Positions 30,053 to 38,990 of a stretch of 64,000 nt of DNA are shown here, piece by piece (the first letter of the stretch is position 1; every line of letters begins with the position of its first letter). Origin of the DNA: Pararhizobium sp. IMCC21322 (GTDB lineage Bacteria > Pseudomonadota > Alphaproteobacteria > Rhizobiales > GCA-2746425). The notes below the pieces were generated by a model. That model was not told the DNA's origin, ran no database searches, and saw only the letters and a list, made by a program, of their open reading frames with translations. The stretch covers positions 3,200,412 to 3,264,411 of the forward strand of contig NZ_CP132335.1 of assembly GCF_030758295.1 (NCBI RefSeq), written 5' to 3'. Position numbers and translations under genes: made by a program.

Positions 30053-30819
30053 GCGATCTTGTTTTAGTGGACATACAGGACCGGATTGCAATCCTGACCC
30101 TCAACCGGCCTGAGGCTCTTAACGCGCTCAACACTGATCTGTTGGCTCAACTCAACGCGCATGCCGAAGAATTGTCACGCAATCCGGACATCGGCTGCTT
30201 GATCATCACCGGGTCGGAAAAAGCCTTTGCCGCCGGTGCAGACGTCAAGGAAATGGCCGACAAATCACAAATCGACATGCTGATGAGCGACTTTTTCGGG
30301 CGCTATAATTCCCTGTCGGGCACACGCCTGCCCGTCATTGCTGCAGTCAATGGATTTTCGCTGGGCGGTGGCTGCGAACTGGCAATGATGTGCGACATGA
30401 TATTTGCCGCAGATACGGCCAAATTCGGTCAGCCGGAAATCAAGCTGGGCATCATGCCCGGCATGGGCGGTACGCAGCGCATGGCGCATGCGGTCGGCAA
30501 GGCCAAGGCGATGGATATGATTCTCACCGGGCGCATGATGGATGCCGAAGAAGCAGAACGTTGCGGCCTCGTGGCGCGGATCATTCCGGCAGCAGATCTG
30601 ATGAGCGAAACCATCAAAGCTGCCAAAACCATCGCCAGCTATTCCAGGCCATCCGTCGTTACAGCCAAAGAAGCGGTCAACCGCGCCTTCGAAACAACAC
30701 TGACCGAAGGATTGCACTACGAACAACGCGTGTTTTATGCCCTGTTCGCAACAGAAGACCAGAAAGAAGGCATGGCCGCCTTTGCCGAAAAGCGGAAGCC
30801 CAACTTCAAGCACAAATAG
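30049..30819 (+). CDS. Enoyl-CoA hydratase
   Basis: This 256-residue crotonase-fold enzyme hydrates trans-2-enoyl-CoA. The oxyanion and catalytic blocks are [32 protein letters not shown] and [16 protein letters not shown], where both catalytic Glu residues are kept. Coupling to mmsB suggests methacrylyl-CoA hydration in valine breakdown, though general fatty acid oxidation is possible. It is convergent with the demethylase-like gene at 30856. Confidence 0.93.
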   Translation: MSDLVLVDIQDRIAILTLNRPEALNALNTDLLAQLNAHAEELSRNPDIGCLIITGSEKAFAAGADVKEMADKSQIDMLMSDFFGRYNSLSGTRLPVIAAVNGFSLGGGCELAMMCDMIFAADTAKFGQPEIKLGIMPGMGGTQRMAHAVGKAKAMDMILTGRMMDAEEAERCGLVARIIPAADLMSETIKAAKTIASYSRPSVVTAKEAVNRAFETTLTEGLHYEQRVFYALFATEDQKEGMAAFAEKRKPNFKHK

Positions 30820-30855
30820 GAAAGCCCGCCAGTATCCGAATCGTGGAAAACCGCG

Positions 30856-33303
30856 TTAGCTGCGCAGTCTTTTGTTTTCCGGGTCCCATAAGGGCTGGTC
30901 TTCCTGAACAACGGCCTTGAAGCGCCTGCCGAAAATCTCCGCCTCAATTTCACGGCCCGCCGCGGCAAGGTCCGCGCGCAACATGCCAAGGGCAATGGAT
31001 TTATCGATCCGGTGTCCCCAGCCACCTGATGTGATCTCGCCAACGACCTCATCTCCCAGCCAAAGCGTTGACATATAGGGCGCATCGCAATCATCGGCTT
31101 CAATGATCAAGGTCACAAAGCATTTGGATACGCCCTTTTGCCTTTGTGCCTCCAAAGCCGCCTTGCCAACAAAATCCGGTTTGTCCCATTTGATAAACCG
31201 CGCCATGCCGCCTTCCAGCAAGGTGTAATCAGTCGACAGATCGGTCTTCCAGGCGCGGTATCCCTTTTCCAGCCGCAATGAATTGAGCGCAAACATGCCA
31301 AATGGTTTGAGACCATGAGAGTGACCTGCGATCATGAGCGCGTCGAAAATCGCAGCTGTATCATCAATCTTGCTGTGAATTTCCCATCCCAGTTCACCAG
31401 CAAATGAGACGCGCACCAACTGGCAGTGCCGGTCAGCAATCTGCGTGGTCTGATGAGACAACCAGGAGAGCTGCAGATCCGCATCGCACAAATCCTTCAA
31501 GATGGCCCGCGCATTTGGACCCGTCAGCAGCTGACACGAAAACGCGTCGCTCACATCCTGTATCGCAATGTCCGTTCCATCAGGAAGATGGCGCTGAAGC
31601 CACTCAAAATCATGGCTCTGGGCAGGTGCCGCAGTCGTCAGGAAGAAGACATCCTGATCCAGCGCCATGATCGACATTTCCGTCAGAATGCGTCCATCCC
31701 GGTCGGAGAAATAAGCCAGTCCCATACGCCCCGGCTTCGGTGCACGACTGGTGATGAGACTGTTCAGCCAATCTCGCGCGCCTGCTCCGCTGAGCCGATA
31801 TCGGGAAAAGCCCGGCAAATCCAGAATGCCCGCATGATCGCGAACCGCCAGACACTCCTCCCGCACACGCGCAAACCATGGGCCGTTACGATCCCAGCGC
31901 TGTGTGCCGGCTTCCGACACATCATCGCCATCGTGAGCAAACCAGTCAGCGCGTTCCCAGCCATTATAAGGACCGAACCGGGCCCCCATATCAGCGATTT
32001 CCTGATGTACCGGAGACAGTTTCTTGCCGCGTCCCGCAGGCCATTGGTGGTGGGGAAAATGCATTGCATATTCATGGCCGTAGACTTCCATACCTTTGGC
32101 AATGCAATAGTCCTGATCAGCAAAAGCGGTGAAGCGGCGTGGATCAACCGCCCACATATCCCATTCTGTCTGCCCTTCGGTAATCCACTCAGCCAGAACC
32201 TTGCCCGCACCGCCCGCCTGACAGATGCCAAATGTAAACACACAGGCCTCAAATGCATTGGGAACGCCTGGCATCGGACCAATCAGGGGATTGCCATCAG
32301 GGGTGTAAGGAATGGGTCCATTGATGACTTTGGAAAGGCCCGCCGTCTGCAGTATGGGCACTCGTTTTGCCGCGTCTTCCAGATACCATTCCAGCCTATC
32401 CAGATCATCCGGGAAAAGTTGAAACGAGAAATCTTCGGGCATTGGATCATCCGAACTGATCCAGTGCGCCTTGCAATTGCGTTCATACGGACCAAGGTTC
32501 AGCCCATATTTTTCCTGTCTCAGATAGTAGGAACTGTCTACATCGCGCAGCAGCGGCAGTTTCGCACCGGCTTCGCGGGACCAGGCCTCAATTTCGGGAA
32601 CATCATCAAACAGCAGATACTGATGGCTCATCACCATCATCGGCACATCACGACCGAAGAATTTTCCAACTTCGCGGGCATAATACCCGGCGGCATTGAC
32701 CACATAATCACAGCGAATCTCGCCCTGATCCGTCTCGACAATCCACTCATCCTTGTCGCGGCGCGCACCAGTAACTGAACAGAAGCGGATAATTTTGGCA
32801 CCCATATCGCGTGCGCCCTTTGCCAGCGCCTGGGTCAGTTGCGCCGGATCGATATCACCATCAAATGGGTCGTAAAGACCGCCCTGCAAATCATGGGTTT
32901 CAATAAACGGATATTTCGCCTTGATGTCGTCGACACTCATCATGTCGATATCCATGCCCTGATACCGCCCCATACCGGCAACACGCTCAAACTCCTGCAT
33001 ACGTTCTGCAGAATGGCCAAGACGGACAGATCCGGAGACATGGTAATTCATCGGATAGTCCACTTCGGCACCTAAACGCCGATATAACTCCGTGGAATAC
33101 CTCTGCATATTCATGATTGCCCATGAGGGCGAAAACGTAGGGATATTGCCCGCTGCGTGCCATGTAGACCCTGCTGTCAGCTCGTTTTTTTCCAGCAACA
33201 CACAATCGGTCCAGCCAAGTTTTGCCAAATGATAGAGTGCAGACGCGCCAACCACGCCGCCGCCAATGATCACGACACGTGCATTTGTAGGCAATTCAGC
33301 CAT
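30856..33303 (-). CDS. FAD-dependent dimethylglycine/sarcosine dehydrogenase-like protein (DAO + GcvT)
   Basis: This 815-residue fusion has an N-terminal FAD amine-oxidase domain (ARVVIIGGGVVGASALYHLAKLG; residues 8-380) and C-terminal GcvT/aminomethyltransferase domains (from about residue 430, with REECLAVRDHAGILDLPGFS). Such enzymes oxidise N-methyl groups and pass the one-carbon unit to tetrahydrofolate. GSTWHAAG supplies the His that carries covalent FAD in dimethylglycine dehydrogenase. An AGGAGG site is 5 nt before ATG 33303. The gene is divergent from a LysR gene, which may control it. The substrate is not known; see the paralogue at 41153. Confidence 0.87.
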   Translation of the reverse strand: MAELPTNARVVIIGGGVVGASALYHLAKLGWTDCVLLEKNELTAGSTWHAAGNIPTFSPSWAIMNMQRYSTELYRRLGAEVDYPMNYHVSGSVRLGHSAERMQEFERVAGMGRYQGMDIDMMSVDDIKAKYPFIETHDLQGGLYDPFDGDIDPAQLTQALAKGARDMGAKIIRFCSVTGARRDKDEWIVETDQGEIRCDYVVNAAGYYAREVGKFFGRDVPMMVMSHQYLLFDDVPEIEAWSREAGAKLPLLRDVDSSYYLRQEKYGLNLGPYERNCKAHWISSDDPMPEDFSFQLFPDDLDRLEWYLEDAAKRVPILQTAGLSKVINGPIPYTPDGNPLIGPMPGVPNAFEACVFTFGICQAGGAGKVLAEWITEGQTEWDMWAVDPRRFTAFADQDYCIAKGMEVYGHEYAMHFPHHQWPAGRGKKLSPVHQEIADMGARFGPYNGWERADWFAHDGDDVSEAGTQRWDRNGPWFARVREECLAVRDHAGILDLPGFSRYRLSGAGARDWLNSLITSRAPKPGRMGLAYFSDRDGRILTEMSIMALDQDVFFLTTAAPAQSHDFEWLQRHLPDGTDIAIQDVSDAFSCQLLTGPNARAILKDLCDADLQLSWLSHQTTQIADRHCQLVRVSFAGELGWEIHSKIDDTAAIFDALMIAGHSHGLKPFGMFALNSLRLEKGYRAWKTDLSTDYTLLEGGMARFIKWDKPDFVGKAALEAQRQKGVSKCFVTLIIEADDCDAPYMSTLWLGDEVVGEITSGGWGHRIDKSIALGMLRADLAAAGREIEAEIFGRRFKAVVQEDQPLWDPENKRLRS

Positions 33304-33379
33304 TTCGACCTCCTGGAAAGCTGGGAATTCAGTGTTGTTTCGATAGGATCGGAATGCAATTCCAACGAAACGGGTTTAT

Positions 33380-33398
33380 TAATCGAAAAAATCGATTA
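33380..33398. promoter_or_regulatory. Inverted repeat between the demethylase and LysR genes
   Basis: TAATCGA (33380-33386) and TCGATTA (33392-33398) form perfect 7-bp arms around five A residues. The site is between the divergent starts of the FAD/GcvT gene and the LysR gene, where a LysR operator is expected. Binding by this regulator is inferred only. Confidence 0.5.
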
Positions 33399-33435
33399 GG
33401 CTGAAATCTGCCATTCTTGCGCCGGGAACAATCGC

Positions 33436-34302
33436 TTGGACATTCAGCTACTCGAGACTTTTACCGATCTGATGGAGACCAAAAGCTTCAATCAGACCGC
33501 AGAGCGGCTGGGCATCACGCAATCCACAGTCTCGCACCGCGTTCGCACGCTGGAAACAATGTTGGGCAAGCGTCTGTTCAACCGCAGCCGGGCTGGCACA
33601 CATCCCACCATTGCCGGCAACCGGTTTCTGGAACACGCAAGAGCGCTCAATCTGGAATGGCGCGAGGCTGTGCGTCATGTCTCCACAGCCCGCGCTTTCG
33701 ACCGCGTTATCCGGCTGGGAATGCATCACGATATTGCCAGCGGCCAGGCTGGAACAACCATACAGCGGTTGCGCACGCAGTTTTCAGAGACATCATTTTT
33801 TCTCGGCGTGGATTTTTCCGCCAAAATCGTCGCGGATTTGTTGGATGGCAATCTCGATTTCGGCCTGATTTTGACGCCGCACTACTCCCCTGATCTTCAC
33901 ATCATGCCTTTGGGTGATCTGATCTATCAAATGATCAGCAATGCGGCATTCAATCTGGATCAGGTCTCAGCGGAGCATTACATCTTCCCGGACGTGTCTT
34001 CGGTGTTTGCTCAAACTCACAAACAGCTCCTGCCGCAATTCACCGACACACAAGTGTCCTGTGGGCCATCGCCTGCCATTGCCACACTTCTGCAAACCAT
34101 GTCTGCAACATCATACCTGCCACAAGGCACGATGGACCCCACGGCTTCAAGGAAACGTCTGCATGTGCTGAATGACGCGCCGGACATATCACAGCCGATC
34201 TACGCAGCCGTTCATGTGCGCAACCGGCATGTGCATATCCACCTGCAAATGATGGATGTTTTTCACCAGATATTTGGCAAGAGCAACGGGTACGGACCCT
34301 AG
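33436..34302 (+). CDS. LysR-family transcription regulator
   Basis: This 288-residue regulator has an N-terminal winged helix-turn-helix (LETFTDLMETKSFNQTAERLGITQSTVSHRVRTLE), residues 5-60, and a periplasmic-binding-like effector domain after residue 90. A TTG start at 33436 is used; no ATG gives a full HTH. It is divergent from the demethylase gene with an inverted repeat in the gap. Its stop TAG shares the CTAG palindrome with the stop of the convergent tauC gene. Confidence 0.88.
   Translation: MDIQLLETFTDLMETKSFNQTAERLGITQSTVSHRVRTLETMLGKRLFNRSRAGTHPTIAGNRFLEHARALNLEWREAVRHVSTARAFDRVIRLGMHHDIASGQAGTTIQRLRTQFSETSFFLGVDFSAKIVADLLDGNLDFGLILTPHYSPDLHIMPLGDLIYQMISNAAFNLDQVSAEHYIFPDVSSVFAQTHKQLLPQFTDTQVSCGPSPAIATLLQTMSATSYLPQGTMDPTASRKRLHVLNDAPDISQPIYAAVHVRNRHVHIHLQMMDVFHQIFGKSNGYGP
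34288..34302. repeat. Copy 2 of GGGTRCGGACCCTAG motif
   Basis: The bases GGGTACGGACCCTAG form the last codons and stop of the LysR gene and also overlap the convergent tauC stop. One base differs from the copy at 26887-26901. Confidence 0.65.
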
Positions 34303-35165
34303 CCTTTCCCCTTCCAGGGAATGAACACACGCTCCAGAAAACGCATAAACATTTCAATGATATAACCAATGACGCCAATGATGATGATGCCGATAACAAC
34401 GGTATCTGTTTGCAGGAAATTCTTGGCGATCATGATCATGGAGCCAACGCCCTTATCGGCGGCAACCAGTTCGGCCGCGACAACGGTTCCCCAGCAAACC
34501 CCCATGGATGTACGAAGCCCGGTGAAGATTTCCGGAAGCGCATTGGGTAAAATGACATGTCTGAGAATCTGAAGCTTCGATGCGCCCAGAGAATAGGCTG
34601 CATGAACCTTCGAGATACGAACACTGGAGACGCCAGACCGCGCTGCAATGGTCATAATAAAAAGAGAGGCCAGAAACAGCAGCGCGATTTTCGCGGTTTC
34701 ATCAATGCCAAACCAGAGAATAATCAACGGGATCAGCGCAAGTGGCGGGATCGGACGCATGAATTCCACTATCGGATCAAACAAGCCGCGAGCGACTGAC
34801 GACAGACCCATCGAGAAGCCAAGCGGAATGCCGACCAGAGCGCCCGACAGAACACCGGCAAGTACGCGATACACGCTTATGCCAACATGTTCCCACAAGG
34901 GCACATTGCGAAATCCTTCACTCACCAGTTTGACAATCCGGTCGCCGGTTCCGCCGATTGTCGGCCAGTAAAATGGCTTAACCAGTCCGAAGACCGACGA
35001 GATAATCCAGGCCAGCAACAGAACAACTACAATGAGGATGGAATAAAACCGGCCTGAATTCACCGCACTTTCATCGCCGAACTTTACCGTCTTTTGTCGC
35101 GTGAAAGAATTGTCGGCAAGGCCCAGCCAAATCGCCAGACTGGAAGGGTTTTTCTGTTCACGCAT
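34299..35165 (-). CDS. tauC: Taurine-type ABC transporter permease
   Basis: This 288-residue inner-membrane permease is of the SsuC/TauC group. It has six predicted helices and the EAA loop SKVHAAYSLGASKLQILRHVILPNALPEI. A polar 35-residue N-terminus precedes the first helix. It follows tauB on the minus strand with an 11-bp gap. The tauR and tpa neighbours point to taurine, though aliphatic sulfonates are possible. Confidence 0.9.
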   Translation of the reverse strand: MREQKNPSSLAIWLGLADNSFTRQKTVKFGDESAVNSGRFYSILIVVVLLLAWIISSVFGLVKPFYWPTIGGTGDRIVKLVSEGFRNVPLWEHVGISVYRVLAGVLSGALVGIPLGFSMGLSSVARGLFDPIVEFMRPIPPLALIPLIILWFGIDETAKIALLFLASLFIMTIAARSGVSSVRISKVHAAYSLGASKLQILRHVILPNALPEIFTGLRTSMGVCWGTVVAAELVAADKGVGSMIMIAKNFLQTDTVVIGIIIIGVIGYIIEMFMRFLERVFIPWKGKG

Positions 35166-35176
35166 CGCTCAGACCT

Positions 35177-36016
35177 CTAAATTCCATCGCCGCCACCCAT
35201 AATTTCTTCTTCCATGTCCCAGATCATGGAAAGCACCTCCTCCCGCTTCGCAACAAATTCAGGAGAGGCCTTCACCTCACGGGCATTTGTCGTCAGTGCC
35301 TGTTCGGGAAATGGCAGGCTGCAATCTTCAACAATGCGTCCTGGCCTCGGCGCCATGACAATCAGACGCTCGCCCAGAAACAGCGCCTCTTCCACAGAAT
35401 GGGTGATTAGAATTATGGTTTTTCCGGTTTCTTTCCAGAGCTTTAGAACCAGCCCCTGCATTTTTTCTCGCGTCAGGGCATCCAAAGCGCCCAGTGGCTC
35501 GTCCATCAAAATGACGTCGGGATCATTTGCCAGACACCGCGCAAGCGCGACACGCTGCTGCATCCCGCCGGACAATTGGTAGACCGGCTTTTCGCCAAAA
35601 CCGGCAAGGCCCACAATGTTCAGGAGTTCGTCGCATTTGGCGGCGGATTCCTCTTTTGGCTTTCCGGCCATCCTGGGGCCAAATTGTATATTGTCGTTTA
35701 CCGTCAGCCATTCAAACAGTGCGCCTTGCTGAAACACCATGCCACGTTCAGCGCCAGGTCCCGTGACGGTATGATTGTTAAGCCGAACTTCTCCGTCTGT
35801 GGGGGAAAGGAAACCGGCAACAATGTTCAAAAGGGTTGTCTTCCCACAGCCCGATGGCCCCAGAATCGAAACAATCTGACCTGGCTCGATATCAAGTGAA
35901 ACATTGTTAAGCGCATGGACAGCTCCGCCGTCAGGCAGCGTGAACTCCATGGATATTTTGTCGATGCTTATGCCGGTCACAAAACTTTCCCAGATTGGAT
36001 AACAAAAGGGTGGCAA
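35177..36016 (-). CDS. tauB: Taurine-type ABC transporter ATP-binding protein
   Basis: This 279-residue ATPase belongs to the TauB/SsuB group. Walker A is LGPSGCGKTTLLN near residue 52, the signature is YQLSGGMQQRVALAR and Walker B VILMDEPLGALDALT. The last 40 residues (EFVAKREEVLSMIWDMEEEI) form an acidic tail. A GTG at 35980 gives a more typical N-terminus and may be the true start; the ATG at 36016 adds 12 residues. The order tauA-tauB-tauC on the minus strand is standard. Confidence 0.92.
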   Translation of the reverse strand: MPPFCYPIWESFVTGISIDKISMEFTLPDGGAVHALNNVSLDIEPGQIVSILGPSGCGKTTLLNIVAGFLSPTDGEVRLNNHTVTGPGAERGMVFQQGALFEWLTVNDNIQFGPRMAGKPKEESAAKCDELLNIVGLAGFGEKPVYQLSGGMQQRVALARCLANDPDVILMDEPLGALDALTREKMQGLVLKLWKETGKTIILITHSVEEALFLGERLIVMAPRPGRIVEDCSLPFPEQALTTNAREVKASPEFVAKREEVLSMIWDMEEEIMGGGDGI

Positions 36017-36041
36017 TGCAAGTCTGCCGCCCTGCTTTGAC

Positions 36042-37028
36042 TTATTTCAAGAAGCTGTCATCGATGAATTTGGAGTAGTCATCCAGCGCTTTGTCCATGC
36101 CACCGGAAGACACCATGATGTCTGCAACACCCTTGGTCATTTCCTGGACACCACCGCCGAGCCAGTTTTCACTTATTTGATCTGCCGCACTGGGGAAACC
36201 GAAATTATTCATGGTTGAAACGGTTGCGTCCATGTCCATACCCGCAGCTTTTGAAACCGCTGCATAGGCACCTTCTGGATTGGCCTTGTAAGCCTCATTG
36301 GCTGCTTCGGTCACTTCCAGAAACTTGCGAACGAGATCCGGGTGCTCCGCTGCAAAATCATCCGTAACGGACACAATATCGAATGTATTGATGCCGATCG
36401 CCTGTTGCTCAGCCCCAGTCATAAGAGGTTTTCCGACCGTTTTCATCCGCTGCAGCGAACCACCAAATGCACAGCCCATGACCACGTCACCACGCACAAG
36501 TGCGACAGCCGCGTCAGCAGGGTTCATCTGAACCAGGTTCACCTTGTTCACATCAACGTCGAGATGCTCAAGTGTTTTCAGAAGTTTGTAATGGGTCACA
36601 TTGCCGATTGGCGTCGCAACTTTCTTACCTTCCAGCTCTTTCGCATTCTCTTTGGTAATGCCCGCATCATCACGCACAATGCAAAGATCGTTTTCAGCAT
36701 AGGTCACCGCCACGCCGACCATCTTCAAAGGCGCACCGTTGGAGGTACCAACGACAAACGGCACAAACCCCTGACTGTAGGCAATCTGAACATCACCGGA
36801 CACCATGGCCTGGGTCATTTCATTGCCATTGCCAAATGCGCGCCATTCAACTTCCACGCCCATGGCTTCATCATAGGTTTTCTCAATCTGAGCCACCTGA
36901 TTGGCCGTTGGCCATTCCAGAAAGTAAGCCACAGTAACTTTGTCGAGCGCCTGTGCACCGTTCATGCCCAGTGACGCGACCATAGCGACACCGGTAACAA
37001 GCGCGAATGCAAATTTTTTGGTAATCAT
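36042..37028 (-). CDS. tauA: Taurine ABC transporter substrate-binding protein
   Basis: This 328-residue periplasmic protein captures taurine for TauBC. It has a signal peptide (MITKKFAFALVTGVAMVASLG...AQA) and the TauA/SsuA fold text VTVAYFLEWPTANQVAQ and WRAFGNGNEMTQAMVSGDVQIAYSQG. ATG 37028 starts the signal peptide; an upstream in-frame start at 37160 adds 44 unrelated residues and is rejected. It is the first gene of tauABC and lies downstream of tauR on the same strand. Confidence 0.93.
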   Translation of the reverse strand: MITKKFAFALVTGVAMVASLGMNGAQALDKVTVAYFLEWPTANQVAQIEKTYDEAMGVEVEWRAFGNGNEMTQAMVSGDVQIAYSQGFVPFVVGTSNGAPLKMVGVAVTYAENDLCIVRDDAGITKENAKELEGKKVATPIGNVTHYKLLKTLEHLDVDVNKVNLVQMNPADAAVALVRGDVVMGCAFGGSLQRMKTVGKPLMTGAEQQAIGINTFDIVSVTDDFAAEHPDLVRKFLEVTEAANEAYKANPEGAYAAVSKAAGMDMDATVSTMNNFGFPSAADQISENWLGGGVQEMTKGVADIMVSSGGMDKALDDYSKFIDDSFLK

Positions 37029-37349
37029 GAGTAGTCCCCTGTATTGACAAAAGTGTGTTCTGAAAACCAGTTCGAACGCGCACGTCTGAAAGAAAGTTGA
37101 CAGTCTTCCCGACACTGTCATAGGACGTAACGTGACGTTGCGTAAACTTATACAACTCAAGCGGTTAACTGGAATTTAAATCCGCTGCGAACCAGGCAAC
37201 AGCAGGATTGTCAGCACACAACGGAATGGCCTCTCCGCCTAGTGCCAAATTGTGCGCCATGATGGCACCAGAAGTGATTTTTTAACTGTTTTCGAGACTT
37301 GGGGTATTAAAAATGGTTCCTTTTCACAGCTTTTGACCGTCACAACGCA
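37029..37349. other. Intergenic region between tauR and tauA (tauABC promoter region)
   Basis: This 321-bp gap has no supported gene. It should hold the tauABC promoter, read on the minus strand. GTGCCA (37242-37247) and TGGCAC (37263-37268) form a 6-bp inverted repeat around 15 bp. CTGGAATTTA (37169-37178) is similar to, but does not match, the CTGGACYTAA box reported for TauR. No terminator for tauR is clear. Confidence 0.5.
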
Positions 37350-38822
37350 CTACATCATGCGCTTGGCGACATCTGCCAATTTGATGATACCAGGCTCAAT
37401 CTGTTCGTCCGCTATGGACGAAAATCCCAGGCGAAAATAGTTTCGCGGGCCATCTGAACTTGCAAAGTGCACGTGACCGGGTTCGATCACCACGCCCTCT
37501 TCCAGAGCCTTCACCGCCAATTCATCAGTGTCCAGACCATCCGGTCCCCTCACCCAAAACGACGTGCCACCGAAACCCGGTGTCTGAAACCAGCCCGGGA
37601 AATGGTCTGTCAGTGCCTTGCCAAGAATCTTCCAACGCTCTGCGTAAGTTCTGTGCAACCGGGCTATCAGGGCATCATGCCGACCCAAAGACAGAAAGAG
37701 CGCAACAATGCGCTGATTATTGCCTGGCGGATGACGCAGCATCAACCGACGCAGCGCGCGCACCTCGGCAATCAGATCTGCCGGCCCGACAAGGTATCCC
37801 ATACGCAGCCCGGGCATGATCGATTTTGAAAGACTGCCGATGTAAAGAACCCGGCCCATACCATCCAGCGACTTAAGGGCGGGAGTTGGCTCGCCAATAT
37901 AATTGGTTTCAAACTCATAATCATCTTCAATGATAAGCCCATCATTCTTGTCGGCCCACTCCAACAGGGCACGACGACGTGGCAGAGACATGGTTACATT
38001 CGTCGGGAATTGATGGCTGGGCGTCACAAACACGATTTCTGAATCGGTTAATCCATTGACATCAATGCCCTCCTCATCGACCGCAACAGGCCGCACATCA
38101 TCGGACATCAGCGTGAATGTGTTGCGCATATCCGGATAGCCAGGATCTTCAATCGCGACCGCTGTGTGTGGTTTTACCAGCAGATTAGCCAGAAGATAGA
38201 GCGCGTTTTGTGCGCCCAAAGTGACGAGGATTTCATCAGACTCGGCCAAAATACCCCTGCGCGGCAGAATTCGCTGGCGGATCTGCTCAACCAACCGCGG
38301 ATCATCCTCAGAATAACGATCATCAGTCCATGCATCCAGCCATTTACGGTTCATCGCCTGCCGCGTGCAGTCGCGCCACGCCGTAATCGGGAAAAGAGCC
38401 GGGTCCGATTGACCGTAGATGAAGGGAAATGGATAATCATGCCAGTTGGGCGGCTTGACAATATTTGACTGACCGCTGGGATGAAGCCGAAGCTTTTTGT
38501 TCCAGTCAACAGGATTGACCGTTTCCACTTTTTTCGGAAATGAAGACACATTGGTCGCAGCCAGCCCGGCCTGCAATTCCGGTGACACATAAAACCCCGA
38601 GCGCTCACGCGCTTCAAGATAGCCATCGGCTGCCAGTGCCTGATAGGCTAACATGACAGTGTTTCTGGAGACTTTTAGGCGCTTGGCCATAGCTCGGGTT
38701 GAAGGTATTGGCGAGGACGCAGGCAATTGCCCGGCCAGCATCGCTGTTACCAGCATCTCTCGAATTTGGGCCTGGAGCGTTGTCGCCTCCATCCGCTCAA
38801 CGTGAAATAGACTATCCCGCAT
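37350..38822 (-). CDS. tauR: MocR-type (GntR-aminotransferase) regulator, TauR-like
   Basis: This 490-residue regulator has an N-terminal GntR winged helix (residues 10-80, AMAKRLKVSRNTVMLAYQALAADGYLEA) fused to a type I PLP aminotransferase domain. The PLP lysine is in LYIGSLSKSIMPGLRMGYLV. In Rhodobacter capsulatus TauR activates tpa and taurine uptake genes, and this gene lies between tauABC and tpa. It is divergent from tpa, with a TauR-box-like site (38877-38886) in between. Confidence 0.88.
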   Translation of the reverse strand: MRDSLFHVERMEATTLQAQIREMLVTAMLAGQLPASSPIPSTRAMAKRLKVSRNTVMLAYQALAADGYLEARERSGFYVSPELQAGLAATNVSSFPKKVETVNPVDWNKKLRLHPSGQSNIVKPPNWHDYPFPFIYGQSDPALFPITAWRDCTRQAMNRKWLDAWTDDRYSEDDPRLVEQIRQRILPRRGILAESDEILVTLGAQNALYLLANLLVKPHTAVAIEDPGYPDMRNTFTLMSDDVRPVAVDEEGIDVNGLTDSEIVFVTPSHQFPTNVTMSLPRRRALLEWADKNDGLIIEDDYEFETNYIGEPTPALKSLDGMGRVLYIGSLSKSIMPGLRMGYLVGPADLIAEVRALRRLMLRHPPGNNQRIVALFLSLGRHDALIARLHRTYAERWKILGKALTDHFPGWFQTPGFGGTSFWVRGPDGLDTDELAVKALEEGVVIEPGHVHFASSDGPRNYFRLGFSSIADEQIEPGIIKLADVAKRMM

Positions 38823-38876
38823 GACTCAGTTCTTTCTTCCGTTCTGAAACGGATGTGGCTCCATATTCAGTTCCAT

Positions 38877-38886
38877 CTGGACCTAT
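38877..38886. promoter_or_regulatory. TauR-box-like site between tauR and tpa
   Basis: CTGGACCTAT matches nine of ten positions of the CTGGACYTAA box I recall from Rhodobacter capsulatus. A degenerate copy (GTGGCTCCATA) starts 22 bp upstream at 38855, a spacing of two helical turns as expected for MocR dimers. The second copy matches only partly, so the assignment is tentative. Confidence 0.5.
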
Positions 38887-38990
38887 TATGAGACCAATTT
38901 CATCGGCACTATCAACTGGAAATTTTGAAAACCTGCATTTCAGATAAATTTCCTATGGGAAAACTGATGCGCGCACAGGAGGATGACGGC

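Noticed and set aside
31426-32778. 450-codon plus-strand frame opposite the first demethylase gene
   Set aside because: It is antisense to a full-length FAD/GcvT protein with a strong ribosome site and shows no domain.
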